A stretch of DNA of 64,000 nt, taken from contig JAJFHZ010000008.1 in NCBI GenBank assembly GCA_021775355.1, forward strand, positions 1-64,000. The letters run 5' to 3'. Each line of letters starts with the position of its first letter. Within the stretch, counting starts at the first letter, position 1. A model generated the notes under the pieces. The model saw only the letters and a list, made by a program, of their open reading frames with translations, was not told where the DNA came from and ran no database searches. Source of the stretch: Amylibacter sp. (GTDB lineage Bacteria; Pseudomonadota; Alphaproteobacteria; Rhodobacterales; Rhodobacteraceae). Positions 16,882 through 26,508 of the stretch are shown piece by piece. Made by a program: the position numbers and the translations under genes.

Positions 16882-18009
16882 TTATTGGGTGTTATATTGT
16901 TTATGGCGCTTTGCCGCCCGGCTGATCACATCCCAATCCAGATCAAACCCAAGGCCCGCTTTGGCATCAAGCGACAATTTGCCGTTTTGCGGTGCAATAT
17001 CCGGTGCTGACACGACGTTATCTTGCAACAACTGCCACATAATCTGGTTTCCATCATCCAAGTTCGGGATTGCCCTTGCAACGTGATGTTCAGCACATGT
17101 TGTGATCCCCGTTGTCATCGATGAATGAATACAAATCTTTTTGCCTGCAGCCTCTACAATGCCGGCAGCCTGTATCATTGCCCGCAAACCGCCAATTTCA
17201 CGCGGGCCCACGGCAATCATATCGCCTGCCCCGGTCGCACAGGCACGGTACACCTCTTCCAATGTGAACACTGATTGATCAACCCCAAGGGCGATATCGG
17301 ATCGTTTGGTTAATGCAGCCAAGGCAGGCAGAGACGTGCTTTTTGTTGGTTGTTCGATATATTCTACATCCAGATCGCGCATTTTATTCATCATACCAAG
17401 CGCATGTTCAGGATCCCATCCTTCATTCGCGTCCAGTCGCAACCGTGCATCACCAATTGCCCCACGTATGGCCCGAACCGCTTCAAGATCGTAATCTCGA
17501 CCAATACCGACTTTCAGGTAAATGACCTGTTCGCCCAATGCCACTGCATATTTTGCATCTGCAACCAAAGCATCAATGGTTTCGCCCTGTAGAAAATAGA
17601 AATACCCGACTTCCGTACGCCGTTGACCACCCAGCAAGTCCCAAACGGGGCGCCCTAAAATCTTACCCTGCAAGTCAAGGCATGCCATTTCAAGGCCGCA
17701 AAACAATTGGTTCGCAAAGCGTGGCATATTCCCGCCAAAGGTCAGAAAGTTGGTGCGGTACGCTTCATCGCGACACTTTGCATAGTCGAAAACCGAGCGC
17801 GATATGAAATGACGTGACAGTTTATTCAAAATCAGTACCTGCGCATCCGCATCGGGCGCCGTAGTCGTTTCACCATAACCGATGGTGCCGTCTTCTGCTT
17901 CTACCGCGATCAGGTTCACGGTAAAAGCATCTTCGACACCTTGGCTCCAGATATACGGCTTTTTAAGCGGTAATCGCAGTGGGGTAACCGTTATGGATTT
18001 CACTTGCAT
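16882..18009 (-). CDS. Mandelate racemase/muconate lactonizing enzyme family protein
   Basis: A 375-aa enolase-superfamily enzyme. The capping domain is at ~1-120 and the barrel follows. Visible elements are LKVG (Lys of the second barrel strand), RLDANEGW and YIEQP for two metal ligands, GVDQSV for the third, and CIHSSMTTG on a later strand. The strand-six position where MLE-type enzymes have Lys (A-L-K-I-x-K-x-G-G) reads AVGPREIGG, so that base is absent. The start at 18009 has CAGGAG seven bases upstream; an ATG at 18024 overlaps the preceding stop. It is last in the Rieske operon, suggesting an epimerase or dehydratase for an amino-acid derivative. The substrate is unknown. Confidence 0.85.
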   Translation of the reverse strand: MQVKSITVTPLRLPLKKPYIWSQGVEDAFTVNLIAVEAEDGTIGYGETTTAPDADAQVLILNKLSRHFISRSVFDYAKCRDEAYRTNFLTFGGNMPRFANQLFCGLEMACLDLQGKILGRPVWDLLGGQRRTEVGYFYFLQGETIDALVADAKYAVALGEQVIYLKVGIGRDYDLEAVRAIRGAIGDARLRLDANEGWDPEHALGMMNKMRDLDVEYIEQPTKSTSLPALAALTKRSDIALGVDQSVFTLEEVYRACATGAGDMIAVGPREIGGLRAMIQAAGIVEAAGKKICIHSSMTTGITTCAEHHVARAIPNLDDGNQIMWQLLQDNVVSAPDIAPQNGKLSLDAKAGLGFDLDWDVISRAAKRHKQYNTQ

Positions 18010-18023
18010 TTGTCGCTCCTGCA

Positions 18024-20444
18024 TCAGGCCCTTAGACGCGTTCCCTTGGGATCAAAAGCGGGTTCATCCAGCATGACCGCGCGATGTGGTTTGCCAAGAA
18101 TCGCTACATCAAATTCGGCACCCGCAACGGCGTGTTCCGTTTTGATAAAACACAAGGCCACCGATTTTTCGACGCTAAACCCATAAGCGCCGGAACTGAC
18201 ACGACCTACAGGCGTACCATCAGGTAAAAAGATCGGTTCGCCGCCTGATGCGTCCGCATTATCAACATCCACCACCAGACTGACCAACATTTCACGCGGC
18301 GGCAAGTCTTTGATTTTTGCGTAAGCCTCTTTGCCCAAAAATTCCGGCTTGTCCATTTTGATCAGGCGATCCAGCCCGACTTCCTGCGGCCAGTATTCCG
18401 GGGAATATTCACGCGACCAGCTACCGTAGCCTTTTTCAATCCGCAAAGATCCTAAGGAGCGCCCACCGACGGGACGCACACCCAGATCTGCACCGGTTTC
18501 AAACAGTGCCTCGTATAACTTCAATTGATTTTCAGTTGGTACGTAAACTTCCCAGCCCAGATCACCAGTGAAGGACACGCGAATGCCAATAGCTTCGATC
18601 CCTGCGATGGTGATTTGTTTGGAACGCATGAACTTCCAGTTGTCATTGGATAGATCGGTTTGTGTCAGACGGGACAACAATTCACGCGATTTCGGGCCGG
18701 CGATATTAAAGCCGCAATAGGCTTCGGTCATGCTTTCAAAGCTGACCGTGTCGGGACGTTCGACCGCATTGAAATAGCGTTGGTGATAGCGTTCCGCTAT
18801 GCCGGAACCCACCATGAAGAAATGATCGTCGGCAAGTTTAGTGACAGTGAAATCACCTGCGATACCGCCACGCACACCCAAAAGTGGCGTTAGACATGAA
18901 CGACCAACTTCTTTCGGGATATGGTTGGCGATGATTTTATCCAGCCATGCAGCGGAACCTGCGCCCTTAATTTCGTATTTACCGAAGTTGGACACATCAA
19001 TCACACCAACATCGCGGCGCAATGCGCGGCATTCGTCACCAACAGGCTCAAACCAGTCCTGACGGGTGAACCCGTAGCTTTCCTTACCTTCTACCCCCTC
19101 ACCTGCAAACCAAAGCGGATGTTCCCACCCATAGTTCAGGCCAAAAACTGCACCCATTGATTTTTGCTTTTCAAACACAGGTCGCAGACGGATATTGCGG
19201 CCCGCATTGCGTTCTTCAAACGGGTAGTGGATAGCAAATCGCTTGGAATATTGGTCGGCCACTTTTTCTTTCGTGAATTTTTTGTCGGCCCAGTGGCCAA
19301 AACGAGCAATATCCCACGGGAACATATCAAATTCCGGCTCTCCTTCAACAATCCATTGTGCAGTCATCAACCCCAAACCGCCTGATTGTGAAAAGCCCGG
19401 AATAATACCGCAACAGGTGAAATAATTTTGCAACTCAGGCACAGGGCCATAAAGCGCAGAACTATCAGGCGACCAGATCATAGGGCCGTTGATCACCCGC
19501 TTGATGCCCGCATCCGCCGCCACCGGTACACGGTCCATCGCACGCATCACATTGTCCATGATCCGGTCCAGATCATCTGCGAACAATTCATGACCAAAGC
19601 CTTGTGGTGTACCTTCTTCAGCCCAGAATTTCAAGTTCTTTTCATAGGCGCCGATCAACAATCCTTGGCCTTCTTGGCGCATATAATATTCGCCATCACG
19701 ATCTGCAACCGAAGCCAGACGAAAATCCAGCGCTTCAATTTCAGGAATGGCTTCAGTGACGAAATACTGATGTTCAGTTGGTTGCAACGGCATTTTAAAG
19801 CCAGCCATCGCAGCAACTTCACGGGCCCATAGGCCCGCAGCATTTACAACCCACTGGGTATGAATATTACCCTTTTCGGTTTCGACAATCCAACTGCCGT
19901 CAGGCTGCTGAACCGTGCCCGTCACAGGTGTGAATCGGTGAATTTCCGCCCCCATCTGACGCGCGCCCTGCGCATAGGCCATGGTTACGCCTGACGGGTC
20001 AACATTACCGCCATCGGGTTCATACATGACACAACGAATGCCGTCAAAATTGATCAACGGATTCTTTTTCAGAGCCTCTTCAACCGTTAGTTCATAGAAA
20101 TCCACGCCGAAATATTTTGCCTTAGCTGCCTGAATGCGCAATTGATGTTCGCGTTCTTCGGTTTGCGCCAGATAAAGTGAGCCGGGCTGAAAAATCCCGC
20201 AGCCCTGCCCGGTTTCCCTTTCCAATTCCTTGTAAAGGTTCATGGTGTAATATTGCAGTTTCGAGATGTTGTTATTGTCGTGAAGCCCGTGCAGACCTGC
20301 GGCTGCGTGCCATGTAGACCCCGAGGTCAGTTCATCGCGCTCCAGCAGAACTACATCCGTCCAACCCAGTTTTGCCAGGTGATATAAGATAGAACACCCG
20401 ACAAGGCCGCCCCCGATAACTACCGCTTGTGCGTGTGTCTTCAT
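18024..20444 (-). CDS. DMGDH/sarcosine dehydrogenase-like FAD oxidoreductase with GcvT domain
   Basis: About 806 aa, full length for the family. The N-terminal half is a DAO-type FAD domain with VVIGGGLVGCSILYHL (~8-23) and SGSTWHAAAG (~47-56), whose His is the covalent flavin attachment site in dimethylglycine dehydrogenase. The C-terminal half (~430-800) is a GcvT folate-binding domain, with YCGFNIAGPKSREL and an aminomethyltransferase-like tail. Such enzymes oxidise N-methyl groups and pass the one-carbon unit to tetrahydrofolate. The start at 20444 has GAGAGGAA upstream. It lies four bases downstream of the 75-aa gene, in one operon with the Rieske oxygenase. Confidence 0.93.
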   Translation of the reverse strand: MKTHAQAVVIGGGLVGCSILYHLAKLGWTDVVLLERDELTSGSTWHAAAGLHGLHDNNNISKLQYYTMNLYKELERETGQGCGIFQPGSLYLAQTEEREHQLRIQAAKAKYFGVDFYELTVEEALKKNPLINFDGIRCVMYEPDGGNVDPSGVTMAYAQGARQMGAEIHRFTPVTGTVQQPDGSWIVETEKGNIHTQWVVNAAGLWAREVAAMAGFKMPLQPTEHQYFVTEAIPEIEALDFRLASVADRDGEYYMRQEGQGLLIGAYEKNLKFWAEEGTPQGFGHELFADDLDRIMDNVMRAMDRVPVAADAGIKRVINGPMIWSPDSSALYGPVPELQNYFTCCGIIPGFSQSGGLGLMTAQWIVEGEPEFDMFPWDIARFGHWADKKFTKEKVADQYSKRFAIHYPFEERNAGRNIRLRPVFEKQKSMGAVFGLNYGWEHPLWFAGEGVEGKESYGFTRQDWFEPVGDECRALRRDVGVIDVSNFGKYEIKGAGSAAWLDKIIANHIPKEVGRSCLTPLLGVRGGIAGDFTVTKLADDHFFMVGSGIAERYHQRYFNAVERPDTVSFESMTEAYCGFNIAGPKSRELLSRLTQTDLSNDNWKFMRSKQITIAGIEAIGIRVSFTGDLGWEVYVPTENQLKLYEALFETGADLGVRPVGGRSLGSLRIEKGYGSWSREYSPEYWPQEVGLDRLIKMDKPEFLGKEAYAKIKDLPPREMLVSLVVDVDNADASGGEPIFLPDGTPVGRVSSGAYGFSVEKSVALCFIKTEHAVAGAEFDVAILGKPHRAVMLDEPAFDPKGTRLRA

Positions 20445-20448
20445 GATT

Positions 20449-20676
20449 TTATTCCTCTCGCCCATAGGAAATTAAAATTTCATGCAGCTCGTCAGCCTTT
20501 GACGAACCCATCTCAAGTGCGAAAATATAGGCGTGCGTCAGGTAAAAACAGCCTGCATCGACATTTTTTGTGTCAATACACGACAAACCTGCCTTGCGAT
20601 AAAGGCTTATAAGCTGTTCGTGATCATTCTGCTCATGCGCCAGCAATAAAGCAGCATCAAGGGCATTATAATTCAC
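20449..20676 (-). CDS. 75-aa unknown protein embedded in the Rieske operon
   Basis: The GTG start overlaps the TGA of the Rieske gene (GTGA), and the stop is four bases before the next gene, so coupling is near certain. The product is helical (AALLLAHEQNDHEQLISLYRKAG, then CFYLTHAYIFALEMGSS), like a pair of TPR-type hairpins. No family is recognised. Its tight fit suggests an assembly or interaction partner of one of the two large enzymes. An ATG farther upstream (20721) would overlap the Rieske gene by 49 bases and is less likely. Confidence 0.75.
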   Translation of the reverse strand: MNYNALDAALLLAHEQNDHEQLISLYRKAGLSCIDTKNVDAGCFYLTHAYIFALEMGSSKADELHEILISYGREE

Positions 20677-21842
20677 TCTGCAGCGACCTGACGGCCCGTG
20701 ACGATCTGATTTGCGACCCATTCGTGGAACATATGAGTTGGGCTGTCCATAACAGGTGCGAATTTTCCGCCATCAAAGAACACCCCATGACGGCCTTTTT
20801 GCATACCTTCAACAACGAAAACATCCTCTGCAAAAACACCTTTCCATTGCACCGCGTTTTTGTCGCGCAAATCTGAATATCCATCGCCAAGAGCCGTATC
20901 GTTTGCATAAAATATTTCAATATGCTCAACCGTTTGCTCTTTGGATTTCGGTTCAAGAATAATTGCAAATGTATGATCGCGCTGAACGCCCAGCAAAACA
21001 TTGGGATAGATCGCCACATATTCACCGCCCGTGTCCCATTTTTCAGACAGATTTGCAAAATCCGGGAATGTTTGGTCGTTTTCACCCTTTAACTGGCGGT
21101 ACACAAGCGTGCCTTGTCCCGAATATTTATTACGTTCTTCCAAATGATAATGGTCTTCCAGACGTGAATAACTGTTCAACCCGGGATGCACCCAAGGCAA
21201 ATGATAGCTTTCGCAGTAGTTTTCGACCGCCAGCTTCCAATTGCATTTGACATCAAGCTTTAAAGAACTGTCATCTCCGCTGTGATGCATCGGTTGATCA
21301 AAATCCTTCCACCGCGATAGCAAATCTGCATGCGCTTCTTCAAACGGTGCGGCCTTACCAGATACATTGGCAAAAACCACGCCCATATAAATGTGACTGC
21401 GAATTTCAATCAGACCAAGTTCATTGCGCTTGATATCTTCATGGATATTCACGCCTGGTCCACCTGCGTGCGGAGTAGAGCGAAGCGCACCGTCCAAACC
21501 ATAACACCATGAATGATAAGGGCAGCGGATGGTGCCACGAATATTGCCTTTTTCCTGAACCAGAATCATACCGCGATGGCGGCAAGTATTTTGGAAAACT
21601 TTCACAACACCGTCTTGATCGCGCAAAATCAACAGTGGCATACCCAGAAAATCAACGGGCATTGCATCACCTGTTTCAGGCACATCCTTGGCAAAGCCGA
21701 CGCCCGCCCAATTGTTGAACAGAACCGCTTCACGTTCCTCTTCGAAGACCGCATCATCAATATAATGCGCATTCGGTAGGCCGCGTGCGGTATTCACCGG
21801 CTTGGTCACTTCAGATAAATCAAATCCATTAGACTCAGTCAT
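20673..21842 (-). CDS. Rieske-type ring-hydroxylating/demethylating oxygenase, alpha subunit
   Basis: A 389-aa oxygenase. The Rieske [2Fe-2S] ligands are in CRHRG (~85) and CPYHSWCYGLDG (~105), giving C-x-H...C-x2-H. The mononuclear iron site is in NWKLAVENYCESYHLPWVHP (~205), with two His and a later Asp. It is the kind of protein that demethylates glycine betaine, stachydrine or hydroxyproline betaine as well as hydroxylating aromatics. No reductase gene is next to it. The operon with a DMGDH-like enzyme favours an N-methyl amine substrate. The exact substrate is inference. Confidence 0.92.
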   Translation of the reverse strand: MTESNGFDLSEVTKPVNTARGLPNAHYIDDAVFEEEREAVLFNNWAGVGFAKDVPETGDAMPVDFLGMPLLILRDQDGVVKVFQNTCRHRGMILVQEKGNIRGTIRCPYHSWCYGLDGALRSTPHAGGPGVNIHEDIKRNELGLIEIRSHIYMGVVFANVSGKAAPFEEAHADLLSRWKDFDQPMHHSGDDSSLKLDVKCNWKLAVENYCESYHLPWVHPGLNSYSRLEDHYHLEERNKYSGQGTLVYRQLKGENDQTFPDFANLSEKWDTGGEYVAIYPNVLLGVQRDHTFAIILEPKSKEQTVEHIEIFYANDTALGDGYSDLRDKNAVQWKGVFAEDVFVVEGMQKGRHGVFFDGGKFAPVMDSPTHMFHEWVANQIVTGRQVAAE

Positions 21843-21926
21843 GACATAACTCCCTTTTGGTGAGCATTTTTCATCCTATTGCGAACTGCGCAATGCTGAA
21901 ATAATTCGCTATCAGATGAATTAAAT

Positions 21927-22814
21927 TCACTCAAGATGTGCGAGCAACCATGTACTGAAATTATGCACTTCCGGCCGCAATTCGGCGCCGTTCCTAAAAA
22001 CCAGATAAAACGCGCCGGGAGCTTCACTTGCAAACGTGGAAAACGGGACAAGCTTTCCACTATCCAGCAAGGGCTGTGCCAATCTTTTCCAACCCAAAAC
22101 GATACCGACACCGTCTTGGGCCAATTGCAAAGCAATCGTGTGATTGTTCACCCGTTGGCGGGTCATGATAGGCCCAGTGTAACCTAATGAACCGAACCAG
22201 TTGGGCCAGTTTGTCCAGTTGGTTTCAGCGGCATCCATATGGATCAATGGAGCCTGTGCCAATGCGCCCAGATCATCACAAGACTTTGGCGAAAAAGAAG
22301 GGCTGCACAAGGGAATTAGCGTGTCCCCGAATAGCTTTACGGCTTCTTCTTTGGGTGGCTCTACGGCATATTCTATGACCAAATCAAGCTGTAGGGGACG
22401 TGAAAAGGGCCGATCCCGCACATTTTGACTGACCGTTATGTCCCCATGTGACCGCCAAAACCGGGTGACACGCGGCGTCAACCATAGCGATGATACCGCA
22501 GTGGTGGCCCCGATGGTCAATTGCGGTGCCGTATGCCTTGTACGCAATTGCCCCACAACAATTGACAGGTTTGAAAAACTTGCGGTCAGGGTTTCCATCA
22601 GATCCTGACCTTCGGATGTTAGCTGAACCAGACGATGGCCGCGTTCGAATAGACGAAAACCCAAGTCTTGTTCCAGTGATTTCACTTGATGGCTAATCGC
22701 ACTGGTTGTCACGTTCAGTTCCGCCGCAGCAGCCTTGAACGAACCGCGTCTGGCCGCACATTCAAAAGTCGCAAGCATTTTCAGCGATGGAAGATCATAA
22801 TGTCGTTGGGCCAT
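21927..22814 (-). CDS. LysR family regulator (GcvA-like)
   Basis: A 295-aa regulator. The helix-turn-helix is at residues ~8-65 (FECAARRGSFKAAAAELNVTTSAISHQVKSLEQDLG), and the rest is a periplasmic-binding-type effector domain. It lies 84 bp upstream of the Rieske gene on the same strand and is the likely regulator of that operon, although LysR genes are more often divergent. Length is normal. Confidence 0.9.
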   Translation of the reverse strand: MAQRHYDLPSLKMLATFECAARRGSFKAAAAELNVTTSAISHQVKSLEQDLGFRLFERGHRLVQLTSEGQDLMETLTASFSNLSIVVGQLRTRHTAPQLTIGATTAVSSLWLTPRVTRFWRSHGDITVSQNVRDRPFSRPLQLDLVIEYAVEPPKEEAVKLFGDTLIPLCSPSFSPKSCDDLGALAQAPLIHMDAAETNWTNWPNWFGSLGYTGPIMTRQRVNNHTIALQLAQDGVGIVLGWKRLAQPLLDSGKLVPFSTFASEAPGAFYLVFRNGAELRPEVHNFSTWLLAHLE

Positions 22815-22961
22815 AATATGCCTTATGATGATTTAATTTCACCCAAGAAGGCACGGAAAACAAATTTATGCAACACTGACGACAACCGAACACGCAGGAT
22901 ATTCACCTCTGACAACCGCTTTGCGCTTGACCTAACGGATGCTGCACGGCATCTGACAATT

Positions 22962-23306
22962 ATGTTAATCTATAAAATATTTCGTGCTGATGAATGGGCT
23001 ACGTTTCACAAGACCGGTGAAACGTTGGGTGCGCCTGTTGACCTACACGATAGCTTCATCCATTTTTCAACCGCAACACAGGTGGCAGAAACCGCTGCAA
23101 AGCATTTTGCGGGCGCAGCCGGGTTGATGCTGCTGGCCTGTGATGCGGATCAATTTGGCGACAACCTGAAATGGGAGGTTTCGCGCGGTGACGACTTGTT
23201 CCCACATCTTTTCAACAGTTTGAATATGACCGATATCATATGGGCCAAACCGTTGCCTTGCATTGACGGGCAGCATCAATTCCCGAAGGATATGTCATGC
23301 GCATAA
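22962..23306 (+). CDS. DUF952 family protein
   Basis: A 114-aa protein with the DUF952 pattern: [12 protein letters not shown] at the start, then [15 protein letters not shown] and a [14 protein letters not shown] segment. The fold is related to the glutathione S-transferase-like/ADP-ribosyl family in databases, but its function is not known. A longer frame from 22686 overlaps the LysR gene; the ATG at 22962 begins exactly at the conserved segment. The stop overlaps pyrD by ten bases, so it is likely cotranscribed and coupled with pyrD. Confidence 0.85.
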   Translation: MLIYKIFRADEWATFHKTGETLGAPVDLHDSFIHFSTATQVAETAAKHFAGAAGLMLLACDADQFGDNLKWEVSRGDDLFPHLFNSLNMTDIIWAKPLPCIDGQHQFPKDMSCA

Positions 23307-24355
23307 TCGAAAAGATCGGACTGTCCGTAGTTAACAAAATGGATCCCGAACAGGGCCATAAACTGGCAATCAAATCACTGAATATGGGGCTGCTTGGTGG
23401 CAAAGGCCCTTATACATCGCCACGGTTGCATAGCACTTTGGCGGGACTTGATCTGCCCAATCCCATCGGTCTAGCGGCCGGTTTTGACAAAAACGCCCAA
23501 GTGATCGCCCCCCTGTTGAGAACAGGATTTGGCTTTATCGAAGTGGGTGCGGCCACGCCAAAACCACAGGACGGTAATCCAAAACCACGCCTGTTCCGCC
23601 TGACAGAAGACCGCGCGTCAATCAACCGGTTCGGATTCAACAATGACGGGATGCGGGTGATTGCAAACCGTCTGTCGCAACGGCCTGATACGGGCATTGT
23701 GGGCCTGAACCTCGGGGCCAATAAAACCAGTTCACACCGCGCCATAGATTATGTCAAAGTGTTAGAAGTTTGCGGGCCATATGTGGATTTTGCCACGATC
23801 AATGTGTCATCGCCGAACACCGAAAAATTGCGTGACCTGCAAGGCCGCAGCGCCCTGACCGCTTTGGTTGCGGGTGTGATGGAAACCCGTGAACAACTGG
23901 ATAAACGCATACCGATCTTTTTGAAAGTTGCCCCTGATCTGACACCAACTGATATTGAAGACATTTCCTATATCGCACGCATGTTGCGGATTGATGCGGT
24001 TATCGCCACCAATACCACCATTACCCGTGATGGGCTGATCAGCGAACACAGGAATGAGACAGGTGGCCTGTCCGGTGCGCCGCTGTTTGAGATGTCGACA
24101 CAAGTCTTGGCGCAATTTTCCGCATCGTTAGAGGGTGAAGTACCTTTAATCGGAGTCGGCGGCATATCATCGGCAGAACAGGCTTATACCAAGATCAAGG
24201 CAGGTGCATCTGCGGTGCAACTATACACAGCACTTGTTTATGACGGTTTTTCATTGGTCAACAAAATAGCACGCGGTTTGGATAAGCTGTTGGAACAAGA
24301 CGGGTATAAGCACGTTTCACAGGCTATTGGCGTTGAAAGGGATATATATCTATGA
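23297..24355 (+). CDS. pyrD: Dihydroorotate dehydrogenase (quinone), class 2
   Basis: A 352-aa membrane-associated flavoprotein of pyrimidine synthesis that oxidises dihydroorotate to orotate with quinone. Visible are [16 protein letters not shown] for the FMN region, [24 protein letters not shown], and [15 protein letters not shown], whose Ser is the class 2 catalytic base. The N-terminal extension (~1-45) typical of class 2 is present. It overlaps the DUF952 gene and the arsC gene (four bases) in one operon. Confidence 0.96.
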   Translation: MRIIEKIGLSVVNKMDPEQGHKLAIKSLNMGLLGGKGPYTSPRLHSTLAGLDLPNPIGLAAGFDKNAQVIAPLLRTGFGFIEVGAATPKPQDGNPKPRLFRLTEDRASINRFGFNNDGMRVIANRLSQRPDTGIVGLNLGANKTSSHRAIDYVKVLEVCGPYVDFATINVSSPNTEKLRDLQGRSALTALVAGVMETREQLDKRIPIFLKVAPDLTPTDIEDISYIARMLRIDAVIATNTTITRDGLISEHRNETGGLSGAPLFEMSTQVLAQFSASLEGEVPLIGVGGISSAEQAYTKIKAGASAVQLYTALVYDGFSLVNKIARGLDKLLEQDGYKHVSQAIGVERDIYL

Positions 24356-24699
24356 CAAATCCAACTATTTGGCATAATCCAAGGTGTTCAAAATCACGCC
24401 AGACTTTGCAATTGTTAAAGGACAATGGTTATGATCCTGTCGTGGTGGATTATGTCAACAGCACCCCGACCAAGGCCGAAATCATTGCAACACTTGATCT
24501 GTTGGGAATTGAACCTGTCGCCTTGATACGCACGGGTGACGCACGTTTCAAGGAAGCCGGTTTAAGCAAAGACAGCACAGATGATGCATTGATCGACGTG
24601 ATGCAGGAACACCCCATTCTGATCGAACGCCCCGTGGTCATCCATAACGGAAAAGCCGCCCTTGGCCGACCACCCGAAGCGGTTCTTGATATTCTTTAA
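24352..24699 (+). CDS. arsC: Arsenate reductase family protein (glutaredoxin type)
   Basis: A 115-aa protein of the ArsC/Spx thioredoxin fold. [15 protein letters not shown] (residues 7-21) carries the single active-site Cys, and [14 protein letters not shown] and a late [17 protein letters not shown] match the family's Arg and cis-Pro region. It would reduce arsenate with glutathione and glutaredoxin. The gene overlaps pyrD by four bases (ATGA) and converges on the MATE gene. The operon link to pyrimidine synthesis seems positional, so the physiological role may differ. Confidence 0.9.
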   Translation: MTNPTIWHNPRCSKSRQTLQLLKDNGYDPVVVDYVNSTPTKAEIIATLDLLGIEPVALIRTGDARFKEAGLSKDSTDDALIDVMQEHPILIERPVVIHNGKAALGRPPEAVLDIL

Positions 24700-26009
24700 G
24701 CACGTTCTATGGATGCTTCCAGGCCGGGGTATTTCCACCCCAATGTCACCCCGCGTGCAATGAAAAACAAGATCATGCTGGCCCATAGCCCGTGATTGCC
24801 GAATGGTCCCAGAAATGCCCATAAACTTGCGACATAAACGATAACCGAGACCAGCATCATATTGCGCATATCCCCACTTCGTGTTGCACCGATAAAAATG
24901 CCATCCAGCATCCAGCAGGCAACGCCTGTAATGGGTGCCAGAACCATCCATGGCAAATATTGTCTGGCTTCCATGCGCACGTCAGGCGCTGTAGCCATTA
25001 CATCAATGATCCATCCGCCCCAAACAGCAAATGCAACGGTCATGACGATCACGCTGGCAACACCCCAAAAGCTGGTCAGATATACACTGCGCCGAAAGAC
25101 CCGCCGATTATTTGCGCCCAATGCTTGCCCGATCAGAGCTTCTGCAGCGTAGGCAAATCCGTCCATCGCGTATGCCGTGATATACATAAATTGCAACAGC
25201 ACCTGATTGGCTGCCAGCGTAGTATCACCAAAGCGCGCACCCAGAAACAGGAATGATGTAAAGGCGGCCTGCAATAGAACCGAGCGTATCATAATGTCAC
25301 CATTGACCACCGCCATACGGCGCAACCTTATGCGATCAAAGATTTGCACCCAATTACGCCAAAGCCCACCCGCAAAACCGAACCGTGCAAGCCACAGGCC
25401 CAAGCCTAGCCCAGTCCATTCTGCAAGGAACGTCGCAATAGCCACGCCCTCTACCCCCCAGTGAAACGTCAACACAAACAACAGATCCAAAAAAATGTTC
25501 AGCCCATTCATCCAAAGCTGCAAAACCAGAACCGCACGCGTGCGTTCATGTGCGATCAGCCAGCCTGTGATACCGTACAAGGCGATGGCGGCAGGGGCGG
25601 AAAAGACACGGATTTGCAGATAGGTTTTAGCCAGTGTTTCCACTTCGTTTGAGGCCGGCGCCAATTTGAAAGCGGCCCAGAACAGCGGGATTTGCAGTAA
25701 TATGATTACAACGCCTGCCCCAATGCCAATCATCAAAGAGCGTGATAACAGGGCTGCAGTTTCACCCGCGTCTTTCGCCCCAATGGCTTGTGCAGTTAAT
25801 CCTGTCGTGCCCATACGCAAAAAGCCAAAAATCCAATAGAGGCTTGAAAGGATAATTGCACCTACGCCAACCGCACCGATAGGGGCTGCTGCACCCAATT
25901 GCCCGATAACGCCTGTGTCGACCGCGCCCAAAATTGGCACAGTTGCGTTTGATAGAACGATTGGAAAGGCAATACCCAATACGCGTTTATGGGTTAGGCT
26001 TTCAGCCAT
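24696..26009 (-). CDS. MATE family efflux transporter (DinF-like)
   Basis: A 437-aa inner-membrane exporter with about twelve hydrophobic segments. The start LGIAFPIVLSNATVPILGAVDTGVIGQLG is characteristic of the DinF branch, and GITGWLIAHERTRAVLVLQLWMN is in the middle. These proteins expel cationic compounds using Na+ or H+. The stop overlaps the end of the convergent arsC by four bases. The start overlaps the end of the thioesterase gene upstream by eight bases, suggesting one transcript. Confidence 0.92.
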   Translation of the reverse strand: MAESLTHKRVLGIAFPIVLSNATVPILGAVDTGVIGQLGAAAPIGAVGVGAIILSSLYWIFGFLRMGTTGLTAQAIGAKDAGETAALLSRSLMIGIGAGVVIILLQIPLFWAAFKLAPASNEVETLAKTYLQIRVFSAPAAIALYGITGWLIAHERTRAVLVLQLWMNGLNIFLDLLFVLTFHWGVEGVAIATFLAEWTGLGLGLWLARFGFAGGLWRNWVQIFDRIRLRRMAVVNGDIMIRSVLLQAAFTSFLFLGARFGDTTLAANQVLLQFMYITAYAMDGFAYAAEALIGQALGANNRRVFRRSVYLTSFWGVASVIVMTVAFAVWGGWIIDVMATAPDVRMEARQYLPWMVLAPITGVACWMLDGIFIGATRSGDMRNMMLVSVIVYVASLWAFLGPFGNHGLWASMILFFIARGVTLGWKYPGLEASIERA

Positions 26010-26508
26010 CTTTGGACGGCATCAGGAAATGGCCTGTTGCCTGCGCGACGAGCTTGCTGCGGTTATCCTGCCATGCTTCCACATGAACAGAAGCATAACG
26101 CCGTCCTGAACGGTTGATCCTTGCACGGGCATAAACATCGCGCGGATGCCCCACGCTTAAATAGTCAGTGGTAAAATCAATGGTCTTGGGGAAAGTCGGT
26201 ATTGGAAGTGCCGCTATTTCAGCCCCACTTAATCGTTCCATTTCTATCTTTGCCCAAATATCAGCCCATGCCAGTTCAATAATTGCTGCGGTTTCAAGAA
26301 ATGCGGCCGTCGCACCACCATGTATCGCAGGTACAGCAGGGTTGCCGATCAGCATATCGGAATAGGCCATTGTCGCAGTTAATTCGTCCCCGCGCCGATC
26401 AAAGCTAATGCCCATAAACCCGATATACGGCACGGCTTTCACAAGACGCAGCAAAGCGCCATCACGACGTTCCTTGATCACCTGCATCGGTTCCGGTTTT
26501 GCCCGCAT
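26002..26508 (-). CDS. PaaI-type hotdog thioesterase
   Basis: About 168 aa. The hotdog core has GNPAVPAIHGGATAAFLETAA (~57-77), the HGG segment of PaaI-type acyl-CoA thioesterases, with IDFTTDYLSVGHPRDVYARARI later. The start ATG overlaps the stop of the preceding thioesterase (TGATG). It forms a tandem with that gene and the MATE exporter. The substrate is unknown. Confidence 0.87.
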   Translation of the reverse strand: MRAKPEPMQVIKERRDGALLRLVKAVPYIGFMGISFDRRGDELTATMAYSDMLIGNPAVPAIHGGATAAFLETAAIIELAWADIWAKIEMERLSGAEIAALPIPTFPKTIDFTTDYLSVGHPRDVYARARINRSGRRYASVHVEAWQDNRSKLVAQATGHFLMPSKDG

